Shown here in pieces: positions 46,400 through 55,690 of a stretch of DNA of 64,000 nt (positions are counted from its first letter, which is position 1; every line of letters begins with the position of its first letter). This DNA is from Planctomycetaceae bacterium (GTDB lineage Bacteria > Planctomycetota > Planctomycetia > Pirellulales > Pirellulaceae): contig PBNZ01000017.1 in assembly GCA_002723275.1 (NCBI GenBank), positions 152,986 to 216,985 of the forward strand, written 5' to 3'. The position numbers and the translations under genes are program-made. The notes beneath the pieces were generated by a model. That model was not told where the DNA came from. It worked only from the letters and a program-made list of their open reading frames with translations, and ran no database searches.

Positions 46400-46539
46400 A
46401 CTTGAAACTCAATTGTTTCGAGGCACAAAATCTCGTCCGTTTAAGATATCGTGTCGCGATACCAAACACCACGCCGATCCGCAAAAGCGACCAAGGAAAC
46501 AAGAACGATTGCGACACCGTGTTAAAGGGCCCGACAAAT

Positions 46540-46755
46540 TCACCCAAACCCGACAAATCCGACGTCTTCATCCTCAAGACAGGCTCGCACCTCTTCGGCG
46601 GAAACTTCGATTTCGTAAACGGCTGCGGCAGGGTTTCGAAATCCGAAGCCATGGCTCTTGAGAAGCTCTTCAAACCTGGATTTCAGCACTAAAGGAGCGA
46701 TACGAACTCGCACTGAAAAGACATCCTTACGCAACAGGTGAAGTTGCAGGCTCAT
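46540..46755 (-). CDS. Small protein of 71 residues, unknown
   Basis: I do not recognise this protein. It reads MSLQLHLLRKDVFSVRVRIA at its start and ends ACLEDEDVGFVGFG. Alternating basic/hydrophobic and acidic segments (FEELLKSHGFGFRN, YEIEVSAEEVRACLEDED) suggest a small alpha/beta fold. AAGGG lies about 6 nt before the ATG, which favours a real gene. It is upstream of and co-directional with the DUF1501 gene (141 bp gap). Opposite-strand frames in the same place have no ribosome site. Confidence 0.45.
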   Translation of the reverse strand: MSLQLHLLRKDVFSVRVRIAPLVLKSRFEELLKSHGFGFRNPAAAVYEIEVSAEEVRACLEDEDVGFVGFG

Positions 46756-46840
46756 ATCGACCCTTCAAAATAGTGAACTGAAGAGGGCTAAACACACGAT
46801 CAATATCCAACCAATTCTTGGCGAAATTCTATTAATTTCA

Positions 46841-46882
46841 TAAGTGATGGGCAACGAGGATTAAGTGATGGGCAACTAGGAT
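46841..46882. repeat. 21-bp tandem duplication in the promoter region of the 46944 gene
   Basis: The unit TAAGTGATGGGCAACGAGGAT at 46841-46861 is followed directly by the same sequence at 46862-46882 with a single G-to-T change. It ends 61 bp before the DUF1501 start and could alter promoter spacing or bind a regulator twice. Confidence 0.95.
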
Positions 46883-46943
46883 GATCCTTTTTGTCGAAGA
46901 AATGGGTTAGAATCTGGGAACGCAAACGCATAGGAGTTATCCC

Positions 46944-48383
46944 ATGACCGAGCATTTTTCTCATCCGAAGGTTCATCGACGGCAGGCCATCCAGGCGGGT
47001 GCCATCGGGTTACTCGGTCTCGGAACGAACCATCTAGCAAGTCTACAAGCGGAAGCCGACTCGAAACTCAAGCCAACCGCCAAGAATGTCGTCTTCATAT
47101 TTCTCTCAGGTGGTCTTGGGCAACACGATAGCTTCGACATGAAGCCGCACGCTCCCGAGGAGATCCGAGGGGAGTTTCGACCGATTTCAACAAAGACCAT
47201 CGGCATCGAGATTTGCGAACACATGCCGCGTCTAGCCGCACAAAGTGACAAATGGGCTTTGGTACGTAGCCTAACCCATCCCTTTAACGAACATTCACAG
47301 GGACACATGGCGATGCTGACGGGTCGCTCGCAGATGGCACCCGGCTTCAGCCCGACAGCTCCGAAACCAACCGATCATCCTTCGATCGCGGCGATTGCTG
47401 GGGCCGTTACCCGTCCACGAAACAATTTGCCTCCCGCGATTGTGTTGCCAGAAAAGCTTGTGCATCGCACGGGGCGCGTCATTCCCGGTCAATTTTCTGG
47501 CACCATGGGACCTCATCGAGATCCTTATTTTCTGGACTGCTGTAAGTTCAACGGCAATTCCTATGGCGCCTGGCCAGAATACGGTTTCCATCACCAACGC
47601 GGTGAGGAAAACCCATCCGGCTACAATTTCTCAACACCCAGTCTCTCCTTGCCCGAAGGTCTCACGAAGCAACGACTTCAACATCGGGTTGATCTCTTGG
47701 AACTTGTTGAGCGTCAACAACGGGACTTAGAGCGGCTTGCAGAAATCGAATCGTTTGATCGTTTTCAGGAGCGGGCAATTTCGTTGCTGAGCGATTCCAA
47801 AATCAAAAATGTCTTTGACGTAAAGGATGCCGACCCGAAGACGCTTGATCGATATGGTCGACACACCTTTGGATGGTCGCTTCTCTTAGCACGACGAATG
47901 GTCGAAGCCGGCGTGAACCTTGTGCAGGTGAACCTCGGCAATAACGAAACTTGGGATACACACGGTAACGCCTTTCCAAACTTGAAAAACTATCTGTTCC
48001 CACCCATGGACCAGGCGGTTTCTGCCTTCTTGGAAGATTTGAGTGAGCGAGGCTTGCTGGAATCGACATTGGTCGTCATGGCTGGAGAGTTTGGCCGAAC
48101 CCCTAAAGTATTTGGCCTCCCCGAACACTATGCATTGCCGGGTCGAGACCATTGGGGCGCCGTGCAAACAGTATTCTTCGCGGGTGGCGGAGTCCGAGGC
48201 GGCAATGTGATTGGTTCATCGGACAACCTTGGGGGCCATCCCAAAGATGATCCGCAGACTCCAGAGAACATGGCGGCCACGATCTATCGTGCTCTGGGGA
48301 TTCCTACTCAGGCAAGCTGGCATGACATGCTCGACCGGCCCTTCCCGGTTTACGAGGGCACTCCGATCAAAGGCCTGACCTAG
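46944..48383 (+). CDS. DUF1501 protein, Tat-exported, stand-alone
   Basis: A 479-residue DUF1501 protein. The leader VHRRQAIQAGAIGLLGLG is a Tat-type signal. The first conserved block is FIFLSGGLGQHDSFDMKPHA near residue 52, with GGLGQHDSFD instead of GGPSHVDTFD; the late blocks are VVMAGEFGRTPKVFG near 375 and GRDHWGAVQTVFFAGGGVRG near 395. It resembles the copy at 45026 (both end MLDRPFPV/MLGRPFPV-like) more than the three PSCyt1-linked copies, so the window holds two DUF1501 subtypes. An AGGAG ribosome site stands before the ATG, and a 21-bp tandem repeat lies upstream. The function is unknown. Confidence 0.92.
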   Translation: MTEHFSHPKVHRRQAIQAGAIGLLGLGTNHLASLQAEADSKLKPTAKNVVFIFLSGGLGQHDSFDMKPHAPEEIRGEFRPISTKTIGIEICEHMPRLAAQSDKWALVRSLTHPFNEHSQGHMAMLTGRSQMAPGFSPTAPKPTDHPSIAAIAGAVTRPRNNLPPAIVLPEKLVHRTGRVIPGQFSGTMGPHRDPYFLDCCKFNGNSYGAWPEYGFHHQRGEENPSGYNFSTPSLSLPEGLTKQRLQHRVDLLELVERQQRDLERLAEIESFDRFQERAISLLSDSKIKNVFDVKDADPKTLDRYGRHTFGWSLLLARRMVEAGVNLVQVNLGNNETWDTHGNAFPNLKNYLFPPMDQAVSAFLEDLSERGLLESTLVVMAGEFGRTPKVFGLPEHYALPGRDHWGAVQTVFFAGGGVRGGNVIGSSDNLGGHPKDDPQTPENMAATIYRALGIPTQASWHDMLDRPFPVYEGTPIKGLT

Positions 48384-48422
48384 TCGCACGCGAGCTGCGT
48401 GGACATCGCTACGTTCCGCAAA

Positions 48423-48881
48423 TCACACTCTTTGCGCTCGGCCAAAATCCGAGAACAGAATGAACTTGCGGGCAGCAAAATTCCAGCCTGCCACGACCAC
48501 CAGCGAAAACAGTTTGGACAAACGAAAATCCAGGCCGTACAAATCCGTACCTGTCCAGAGAACGAACTCGGTAATTCCTAATCCAGTGACTCCAATCACT
48601 GTGAACAGCATGTACTCAACGCTCTGATTCTGAAAGCGACGAGCAGAAAAAACCCAGCTGACGCAAAAAAGATAATTGATACTCAATCCAATCAGATAAG
48701 CAACGGCCGCGGATATCAGATAGTTCCACTGCAATACGGTTACCGCGTACGTCAGATACGCAAAATCAATCGCAAACGCAAAGATGCCCACGATGGTAAA
48801 TCGAAAGGCTTGGACCAACGTTTCATCGGAGGCCTGTCTGAGCCAGCGTTGCCAGATCATCAAGATCTCCGATTTTGTCAT
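48423..48881 (-). CDS. GtrA-like membrane protein
   Basis: A 152-residue four-helix membrane protein of the GtrA family, whose members flip or help transfer lipid-linked sugars such as the bactoprenol-glucosyl group in O-antigen or wall polysaccharide modification. The family pattern is clear: ETLVQAFRFTIVGIFAFAIDF near residue 20, AYLIGLSINYLFCVSWVF near 60, and LFSLVVVAGWNFAARKFILF near 125, the typical end. Its ATG overlaps the stop of the FAD oxidoreductase gene by 4 bp, so the two are translationally coupled, suggesting a shared task in glycolipid modification. Confidence 0.9.
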   Translation of the reverse strand: MTKSEILMIWQRWLRQASDETLVQAFRFTIVGIFAFAIDFAYLTYAVTVLQWNYLISAAVAYLIGLSINYLFCVSWVFSARRFQNQSVEYMLFTVIGVTGLGITEFVLWTGTDLYGLDFRLSKLFSLVVVAGWNFAARKFILFSDFGRAQRV

Positions 48882-50299
48882 GCCGTCTCCGCAGAAACGA
48901 GCCCGGCTGAGGTAATCGTCGCCGCCTCTTGATAGCTATCGTAATCGGTATTGATTGCCCACAAGTCGTTTTCGCGTGCGGTCAACAGGTTATCAGCCGC
49001 CAAACGTCCCATCAGAATACTGTGGTCCTGATTGTTGTACTTGAAGGCACCGTAACGTCCAATCGGGTCCAAGCCCTGGAACTGAGACAGATAGTCGGTC
49101 ACCACCCGAAGATGAGATTTGTAGTTGCGAGCGTAAACCGGATAGCAGCGGGGAACTCGCACAACATGACCGTCAATAATTTCTGCAGCCCCGAGAAGTC
49201 CGGTGGATCGCATCTCTTGCTTACCACGTTCAATCAGCTGTTGATCTGTTTCTTTCCAGAGTTGATCTTCATCATTCGCCCAATACTCAAGCGAGAGAAT
49301 CGTATCGCCAGATTGGCCGTAAAGTTCGGGAATCCAATTCCGAAAGTTGGTTACTCGCCCGACGAGCAAATCGGGAGAATGAACATAAATCCATTGATCG
49401 TCAAAGAGGTCGGTCTCTGGAACTCGCAAATAAACCAGAATCGTATTGCGAAATTTCAAATGCTTGGTGGCTTCGACAACTCGCTGCGGAACTCCCTCGA
49501 GACCTTTCGATAGCAGCGTTAACGGCATCGTGGAAATGACATGGTCAAGCTTGACGGTCTTCCCGCTCATTAACTCAACCCCGGTCACCTTCTGATTCTT
49601 ATGGGTCACATGTTTGACAGGAGCGTTGAGGTGAACTTGCCCCAGGCCATCGATGTAATCGGCCATACGTTCGTAAATCATGCCGGTTCCGCCTAGCGGG
49701 TAGGCAAATTGATCGACGAGTGTTTGATGTTTCTTTCCGGTGAGCCCCATGGCATTCTTGACAACTTCGGCCATCGAGAGCTTCTTGATTCGCTGGGCGG
49801 CAAAGTCAGCGTCGAGATCCTGGCAGGAGATTCCCCAGAGCTTTTCGCTATAGGTCCTGAAGAAGATTTCGTAAAGGCGACGACCAAAGCGCCTCACCAC
49901 CCACGATTCAAATGATTCTCCCGCCGGTTCGGGCAGGATACGTTGTCGACCATAACTTGCAACACAGCGAAGGGCTTCAATGACACCTAAATTAGCTAGG
50001 GCATTGGTCGGTTGCAGTGGATACTGAAAGAACTTGCCGCCGTAATAGATGCGAGTGAAGCGATCGACCATTCGATAATCGAACTCAGCAATTTCTAGCC
50101 AAAGCCGATTAACGCGGGCATCGGAACTGAAAAAGCGGTGGGGTCCCAGGTCAACCGTTTGTCCCCACAACTGGAAGGAACGGCACATTCCACCGACGGC
50201 GTCACTCGCCTCGAAAAGCTGAACCTCGGCGCCTCCCTTAGCCAATTCGTATGCAGCAGTCAAACCTGCAGGGCCACCACCGATCACACCGACCTTCAT
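48878..50299 (-). CDS. FAD-dependent oxidoreductase, UDP-galactopyranose mutase / protoporphyrinogen-oxidase-like
   Basis: A 473-residue flavoprotein. The Rossmann fold opens VGVIGGGPAGLTAAYELAKG, followed by FEASDAVGGMCRSF and the conserved DLGPHRFFSSD near residue 50. The RIYYGGKFFQYPLQPTNAL segment near 85 and the YSEKLWGISCQDLDADFAAQ segment near 150 are seen in the flavoprotein group related to UDP-galactopyranose mutase (COG1232-like) that often sits in polysaccharide gene clusters. The coupled GtrA gene downstream and the divergent membrane-protein operon agree with an envelope-sugar role. True mutase activity is not demonstrated. No signal peptide. The start is the ATG at 50299. Confidence 0.85.
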   Translation of the reverse strand: MKVGVIGGGPAGLTAAYELAKGGAEVQLFEASDAVGGMCRSFQLWGQTVDLGPHRFFSSDARVNRLWLEIAEFDYRMVDRFTRIYYGGKFFQYPLQPTNALANLGVIEALRCVASYGRQRILPEPAGESFESWVVRRFGRRLYEIFFRTYSEKLWGISCQDLDADFAAQRIKKLSMAEVVKNAMGLTGKKHQTLVDQFAYPLGGTGMIYERMADYIDGLGQVHLNAPVKHVTHKNQKVTGVELMSGKTVKLDHVISTMPLTLLSKGLEGVPQRVVEATKHLKFRNTILVYLRVPETDLFDDQWIYVHSPDLLVGRVTNFRNWIPELYGQSGDTILSLEYWANDEDQLWKETDQQLIERGKQEMRSTGLLGAAEIIDGHVVRVPRCYPVYARNYKSHLRVVTDYLSQFQGLDPIGRYGAFKYNNQDHSILMGRLAADNLLTARENDLWAINTDYDSYQEAATITSAGLVSAETA

Positions 50300-50480
50300 G
50301 TTTCCTGTTCCTCTGATTCACTTGAGCGTGGCAGGAAGAGGAAATCACGGTCAGCATTAATGCCTTCGTCCTCTTCTCCAATTCTGACCTAGGTTGAAAA
50401 CTGCCGTGAAGCAAGGGAGCAGCCTTAGCAGGCTGAGATTTCGCGGCAATCCTAAGCTATATATCTAATAGGCCTGCTAT

Positions 50481-50500
50481 CTGAGGGGTTCTGAGGGGTT
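50481..50500. repeat. Perfect 10-bp tandem repeat in a divergent promoter region
   Basis: CTGAGGGGTT occurs twice head-to-tail at 50481-50490 and 50491-50500, inside the 293-bp region between the FAD oxidoreductase (minus) and the membrane protein (plus). It is small but exact and near the expected promoters. Confidence 0.9.
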
Positions 50501-50592
50501 TCAAGCTTCTTTTGGCTTCGTGTATGAGGGTCCAATCGCGGCCTCGTGTTTCGATCGGCACAACGCGCACAACAGGAACAGACGGAGAACAC

Positions 50593-52668
50593 ATGGAGAG
50601 GGACGCATCGCTAAGTGCCGGTGCGCGGTGGACGCGTCACCTGACACCATTCGTACAGCTGAGCATGAATCCAGTCAGTCTTTTCTGTGGATTATTGCTG
50701 ATCAATGCAATCGCTCAGCCCTATTCGGATTTAATCCACGACGCACGGCTATATGCGGTTCAAGTTCTGAACCGCGTGGATTCAGGAATGTATGCGGATG
50801 ACTTGTTTTTGAAATACGGATCGCAGGACAAGTTTTCCTTATTCTCTCAGACAGTCGCCCCGTTCGCTCGCGAATTTGGCCTCCGCCCTACCTTTCTCGG
50901 TTTCTACCTCATCAGCATCGGCATCTTGTTGCTCAGCGCACAACGGTTCATGGCAACATTCACACATCACCATGTCGTCGCTGCCGCGGCACTCGTCTAT
51001 CTTGCGGTGAATCCAATCGCCTTTGGTGGAGTCCAGGTATTTCATGTTAACGAGACCTTCCTTACTCCCCGACTTGCCGCTATTGGCCTCGTGTTATTTG
51101 GCATGGAAAGACTTGCGAGAGATCGGCGCATTCAATCTTTAGTCATTTTCTTAGCGGCCATGCTTTTACATCCCATCATGGCATTCCCAGGTTGCCTGGC
51201 CTGGCTCTACTGCACGCTTTCCCGACTGCTCAATCATCGACGATTCATCATCGTCGTTGCCTCCACCCTCGTCGCGGCAGTCATCACTTTGTGGGTGAAT
51301 CCCATCGGGCTGTTCCTGTTCGGCGAGATGGACGAAACCTGGAGACAACACGTCGCGGATCGGACTTACGGATGGGCGAGACCTCACGAATGGTTTCTCC
51401 GTGACTGGCTCGCCATTGTCCTCGCGTTCATCATCACCTACGCGGGCCGACGCCGTTTAGGACTTCCAGACTCGGCAACCCATTTGCTCGACGCAATTAT
51501 GTTCATCAGCGGAGTGGGCCTTATTGTCGGATTTATCGCCCCGTTTCTGCCGTACTCGCTGTTGATCCAAGGACAACCTTATCGTGCTGTATGGATCATC
51601 CAAATCACTCAGATCCCAATCGGTGCGGCCCTGATCTATCAAGCCTGGTCGACCAATAACGAGCGCACACAGTCGATTTGCATGCTGCTCTGCGGTCTGT
51701 TCGCCATAAATGCATTAACGATCTATCAACTGGCTTCACTCCTTACCCTGTTGGCCACGATCTACTTGATTGCAAAGGGCCACGAACCACAAAAGCGACT
51801 CAGTCTGCTTTTGAAGATCGTTTTTGTCTTAGCGATAATTGCATCGGTTATTTCTTTGCTTTATCCACTCATCGAATTCTGGCCGCAACTTGAAAGACAC
51901 GCGTCGTCAGTTGATATCCTAAGATTCATCGGCCCGGCACTGGGCCCCATCTACCTGTTCATTCTTTCGGTGATTTTTTTGAACTGGCTTCAACGTCGCA
52001 GCGGTGAAGGACGTCGTTTTCAGATGATGGCCCTGATCAGCTGCCTGGCGGTTCAATGCTTCTTCTCGAGCGCCCCCAAGATTCAGGCACTTGGCGGCGG
52101 TCACACAGTCCAGGAGGATCGTCTTATGAAGATGCATTCTTTTGTGCATTCAAAGTTTGACTCGAAAGATGCAATCCCCACCGTCTATTGGCCACAAGCA
52201 CCCCTGGAAGACATTACGGTCGCACTTCGTTCCAAGTGTTTCTTTTCCACATCCCAAACTGCTGGCAGCATGTTCAATCGAGAAACCGCGGTCGAAGGGG
52301 ATCGACGGGCCAACCTGGTCAGCAGGTTTGAGCATGAGGCAATCAGGCGAGTCAAGAACCTTCACGAAAAGCAGGATTGGAAGACGCAATCCTTGCTCAA
52401 AATATTTGGCAACCAGATCGACGATCGCCCGACCTGGGAGGACTTCCACAACCTTTGCCAAGAAGAGATTGATTTCGTGGTGTTGCGTATCAATTTCGGC
52501 AACTTGCATTCCGAGAAGTTCGGCCCTTTCTACGTCTATGAATGCGACAAAATTTCGGATGTCATCGCTCAACAAATCAAATTGGAAAACCGACTCCCGG
52601 TCTCCTTTGCATCGACAGTCCCTCACGATCCCCAGATTGGGACCTCGGCCAGTGAGGAAATACAATGA
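50593..52668 (+). CDS. Polytopic membrane protein of an envelope locus
   Basis: A 691-residue integral membrane protein of unknown family. About ten or more hydrophobic helices fill residues 35-500 (for example SLFCGLLLINAIAQPYSDL, FLGFYLISIGILLLSAQRF, VVAAAALVYLAVNPIAF, LSLLLKIVFVLAIIASVISL). The C-terminal 190 residues are soluble (DAIPTVYWPQAPLEDITVALR). The arrangement recalls polysaccharide polymerase/ligase or mannosyltransferase-like membrane enzymes (GT-C fold), but no signature is conclusive. The ATG at 50593 with GGAGA upstream is chosen over 50512. It overlaps the sulfatase-type gene by 4 bp, so they form a coupled pair. Together with GtrA and the divergent oxidoreductase it suggests synthesis or modification of a surface glycan. 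Confidence 0.7.
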   Translation: MERDASLSAGARWTRHLTPFVQLSMNPVSLFCGLLLINAIAQPYSDLIHDARLYAVQVLNRVDSGMYADDLFLKYGSQDKFSLFSQTVAPFAREFGLRPTFLGFYLISIGILLLSAQRFMATFTHHHVVAAAALVYLAVNPIAFGGVQVFHVNETFLTPRLAAIGLVLFGMERLARDRRIQSLVIFLAAMLLHPIMAFPGCLAWLYCTLSRLLNHRRFIIVVASTLVAAVITLWVNPIGLFLFGEMDETWRQHVADRTYGWARPHEWFLRDWLAIVLAFIITYAGRRRLGLPDSATHLLDAIMFISGVGLIVGFIAPFLPYSLLIQGQPYRAVWIIQITQIPIGAALIYQAWSTNNERTQSICMLLCGLFAINALTIYQLASLLTLLATIYLIAKGHEPQKRLSLLLKIVFVLAIIASVISLLYPLIEFWPQLERHASSVDILRFIGPALGPIYLFILSVIFLNWLQRRSGEGRRFQMMALISCLAVQCFFSSAPKIQALGGGHTVQEDRLMKMHSFVHSKFDSKDAIPTVYWPQAPLEDITVALRSKCFFSTSQTAGSMFNRETAVEGDRRANLVSRFEHEAIRRVKNLHEKQDWKTQSLLKIFGNQIDDRPTWEDFHNLCQEEIDFVVLRINFGNLHSEKFGPFYVYECDKISDVIAQQIKLENRLPVSFASTVPHDPQIGTSASEEIQ

Positions 52669-54779
52669 CAACGGAAAAGAACTTTGCCAACGCTCGACTG
52701 ACTTCAGCAGTGCGATTGCTCGCTCCAAATCCCTTTCTGGCAATGATCGTTATCGTGCTGATGGGCGTGGAACTGGTGTTGATAGCCTTCAATCAGGAAA
52801 ACATCTATCAATCATCGCGGACCGCAATCGTCGGAGTTGCGTTGGTGGCCTGGTTCTGGGTTACCTTAGGCTGGTCATTATTCCTGGCGGGCCGCGTCTG
52901 CCGAGCATTAACGCGAGAAAGATCAAGAGCTACGACGTTTCTGATCTGGTCGGCTGTAACTCTGGCAATCGCCAGCCTCATTTTCTGCTACGGCGTCAGC
53001 TGGTTTCTATTCTTCCACTCAGGTCGCTTTGCAAATCTTGAAACATGGCGATTCGTCGCCTTTAACTTCGACCACCTGTGGTCCTATGTTGTTGCTGCGG
53101 AACCCGTCCATCTGCTCACGGCAAGTCTCCTGATCTTCTTAAGCATTGCGTTCGTTCCGATCACACTTTACTTCAGCTCTCAAACGGACGGGTCACAGGG
53201 AAGATCGAACTTAACCACAAAACGTGTCGCGGTTTGGACGTGTCTATGGCTCTGCCTTTGCGGGGCATGGTGGAACCTAAGGCTAGAACCGAGCTTTCAT
53301 CGTCGCGTTTCGCAAACTCGAGTGATCAAACACCAACTGCATCCAAGCATGACACTTTATGCCTCGCAACTCGAAACACGTCGTCGCAACAAGCTAAAGG
53401 ACACCATCGACACTTCACAACTCATCCCGCTGTCGACCAGCGATCCCTGGAACCCTCCTCCCGTTCGCAATGACGATCCGTCCATCATCATCATTGCCGT
53501 CGAATCACTTAGGGCAGATATCATCCATCAGTATCATCAAGGGCGAGAAATCCTACCCAACATCAACGCGTTAAGTCGAAATGGCTTGGAACTGACCCGA
53601 GCTTACTCACAGAGCACTCACTCCGATTACGCAGATGTCTGTCTTGTGTCGTCCCTTTACCCACTACGTACCATCAACCATTTTTACTACGGACCTCATG
53701 ATCCGTTTCCGCGAACGTTGATCTACGATTTATTAGAGCCTACTGGTTACGCTACCGCGATCATCTCCTCACAAAATGAAGCCTGGGGGGGCATGGATCA
53801 TTTCCTGAAACGCCCGAGTCTTCAACACTTCTATCATCCGGAGACGAGTCATGCCGACACCGTCTATTCGGAGATGGATTTCTTTGGTCGTGAAGTTTCG
53901 AAAGGTGGCTTCGTCGCCGGTAAACTTCCGGATCAACACACAACAACCGAAGCGATCGAGTGGATCCAAGGTCAGGCAGAAAAGAAACAACCGTTTTTCT
54001 TGAGCATGAACTTTCAAAGCTCGCACTTCCCCTATCTGATTCCGGATGAATGCCCGCGACCATTCCAACCTGCCACACTTGATCCCAATACAAGCTTTGT
54101 CGATTACCCCAAGGAGCAGACCGAGAATGTACGGAACGCCTACTTCAATGCGATCCATGAGTGCGATCGTCAAGTTGGGCGATTGGTTTCCGCGTTACGA
54201 GAACTCGGCCAGCTAGACAACACGATCCTGATCATCACTGGTGAAAACGGAGAGGCCTTTCACGAATGCGGGACAGTAACCCACGCCCGCGAACCCGTGC
54301 AACCGGCAATCCATGTCGCTTGTGTCATCCATGCCCCGAAACACCTCGACCCTGGTATCGAGAGTTATCCCTTTGAACACGTCGATCTAGTTCCCACGAT
54401 CTTTGGTTTGCTTGGACGCCCACCGCATCCGAATTTCCAAGGAATCGACATTCTGTCGCCAGATCGCCAACCAGCGAATCAGCGTTTGACCTTTTGCCAT
54501 GTGAATTCATGCTTTGCCGAAAGCGATTCGATCATGCTCGGCGGGCGTTGGAAATTGACAATCGATCATCGCACTCAGATCACCACGTTGCATGACATCG
54601 AAAGCGATCCATGGCAACAAGAGGATCTTGCAGAACAGCGGTCAGAACTAACAGAGCAGATGACCACCAAACTTATCGCGTGGCGTCAAAACCAGCTCGC
54701 CTATTACCACTGGCCACGGCATTATCTATCCTTTTACCCACCCACACCGCCACGATGGTCAAGCCGAGCCATTCCTTGA
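52665..54779 (+). CDS. Membrane-anchored sulfatase-fold protein, LTA-synthase-like phosphotransferase
   Basis: A 704-residue protein with five hydrophobic helices in the first 240 residues and an extracellular sulfatase-fold domain from about 280 to 690. The metal block is IIIIAVESLRADIIHQ near 285. At the nucleophile position the sequence is YSQSTHSDYADVCLVSSLYP near 315, that is Ser/Thr rather than the CxPSR of sulfatases, and the late block is LIITGENGEAFHECG near 530 followed by DLVPTIFGLLG. This is the pattern of lipoteichoic-acid-synthase and phosphoethanolamine-transferase-like enzymes, which move phospho-groups from lipids onto glycans. It overlaps the upstream membrane-protein gene by 4 bp. 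The donor and acceptor are unknown. In the D/N-type catalytic block, ENGEAFHECG is slightly unusual. Confidence 0.83.
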   Translation: MTTEKNFANARLTSAVRLLAPNPFLAMIVIVLMGVELVLIAFNQENIYQSSRTAIVGVALVAWFWVTLGWSLFLAGRVCRALTRERSRATTFLIWSAVTLAIASLIFCYGVSWFLFFHSGRFANLETWRFVAFNFDHLWSYVVAAEPVHLLTASLLIFLSIAFVPITLYFSSQTDGSQGRSNLTTKRVAVWTCLWLCLCGAWWNLRLEPSFHRRVSQTRVIKHQLHPSMTLYASQLETRRRNKLKDTIDTSQLIPLSTSDPWNPPPVRNDDPSIIIIAVESLRADIIHQYHQGREILPNINALSRNGLELTRAYSQSTHSDYADVCLVSSLYPLRTINHFYYGPHDPFPRTLIYDLLEPTGYATAIISSQNEAWGGMDHFLKRPSLQHFYHPETSHADTVYSEMDFFGREVSKGGFVAGKLPDQHTTTEAIEWIQGQAEKKQPFFLSMNFQSSHFPYLIPDECPRPFQPATLDPNTSFVDYPKEQTENVRNAYFNAIHECDRQVGRLVSALRELGQLDNTILIITGENGEAFHECGTVTHAREPVQPAIHVACVIHAPKHLDPGIESYPFEHVDLVPTIFGLLGRPPHPNFQGIDILSPDRQPANQRLTFCHVNSCFAESDSIMLGGRWKLTIDHRTQITTLHDIESDPWQQEDLAEQRSELTEQMTTKLIAWRQNQLAYYHWPRHYLSFYPPTPPRWSSRAIP

Positions 54780-54858
54780 ATTGCTCACACAACTGACACG
54801 ACGTTAGAAACTGACGAAAACGTCGGCGCGACACATTAATCGCAATCTTAGACGATAC

Positions 54859-55584
54859 TCAACTGGGTGAATCTGGCAAATAGAGGAAAACTGACTTCGG
54901 CAGTGGAGTCAGCCAAGGCACGCGTACACCACATTCCTTGAGCCCACGTCCGGTCCAAGAGTTGCACGTATTGAGGCAGTTGTAACTTCCTCGAGCCTCG
55001 AAGAATGCATCATTATTGTGGTAGGAGAAGTCAGGAATCTGGATCAATTCATCGTCTTTGTTTCTACGAAAACTCTGCCGAATGAATTTCACCAATTCCG
55101 TATATTGCTGCTCGGTGAGAAAAAGCTCGCGTGCCCCATTAGCGCCGTAGTTCGAATAGGCCATCACAACGTGCATGCAGGACTCTGAGGGCCATAGCAT
55201 GGCCTTCGCCGCCGTCCTCACCTTGATGTCGGCCCAAGTTGGCGTTTCGAGAAAAAAACCGCGATCTCCCCAGCCAACTGCCAGATGAGTTGCCTTCGAA
55301 GTATCACTGGAAAAACAGTCAGCTGGAAAAACCGTTCGCCAGTCAATCACCTGATTGGAAATCGGCAACATAAAGTCGGCATGGACGGGACTTGAAACCA
55401 CTTGAATCCGAATTTTTCCCTGGCTTGGATCGAACTCATTATTCACGGGAATTAATCCCACCAGGACGATCAACAGATATCCGCCGATGAGAGCGAGAAC
55501 GAGAAGAAACAAGCGTTTGACCAGCCAAAGCAACTTACTCCAAGCTGAAGTTACATCGACTTGCCTTTTCGTTTCATCATTCAT
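54859..55584 (-). CDS. DUF2459 (TIGR02117) membrane-anchored protein
   Basis: A 241-residue protein with one N-terminal membrane anchor (KRLFLLVLALIGGYLLIVLV) and a soluble domain carrying the DUF2459/TIGR02117 pattern: SPVHADFMLPI near residue 70, VGWGDRGFFLETPTWADI near 105-122, and LNTCNSWTGRGLKECGVRVPWLTP near 215, which is the most characteristic segment. The conserved His and Cys residues in these blocks suggest a papain-like or metal-dependent enzyme, but no activity is known. The ATG at 55584 is preferred to an alternative TTG at 55617; neither has a good ribosome site. It is divergent from the second PSCyt1 gene. Confidence 0.8.
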   Translation of the reverse strand: MNDETKRQVDVTSAWSKLLWLVKRLFLLVLALIGGYLLIVLVGLIPVNNEFDPSQGKIRIQVVSSPVHADFMLPISNQVIDWRTVFPADCFSSDTSKATHLAVGWGDRGFFLETPTWADIKVRTAAKAMLWPSESCMHVVMAYSNYGANGARELFLTEQQYTELVKFIRQSFRRNKDDELIQIPDFSYHNNDAFFEARGSYNCLNTCNSWTGRGLKECGVRVPWLTPLPKSVFLYLPDSPS

Positions 55585-55690
55585 ACGAAGGCTCGTGATT
55601 CTCTTTAACCGGCTCAATCCCTTATCATTTTAACGAGTGGATATCTCTCGTTATAATGAGGACCGTTCCGATACAACCCTTGAAACTGCT

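Noticed and set aside
50401-50592. Possible mobile-element end around the 10-bp repeats
   Set aside because: No transposase, inverted terminal repeats or target duplication are present nearby.
52665-54779. Classical arylsulfatase call for the membrane enzyme
   Set aside because: The C-x-P/A-S-R formylglycine motif is absent and the nucleophile region is Ser/Thr, so a phosphotransferase-like role fits better.
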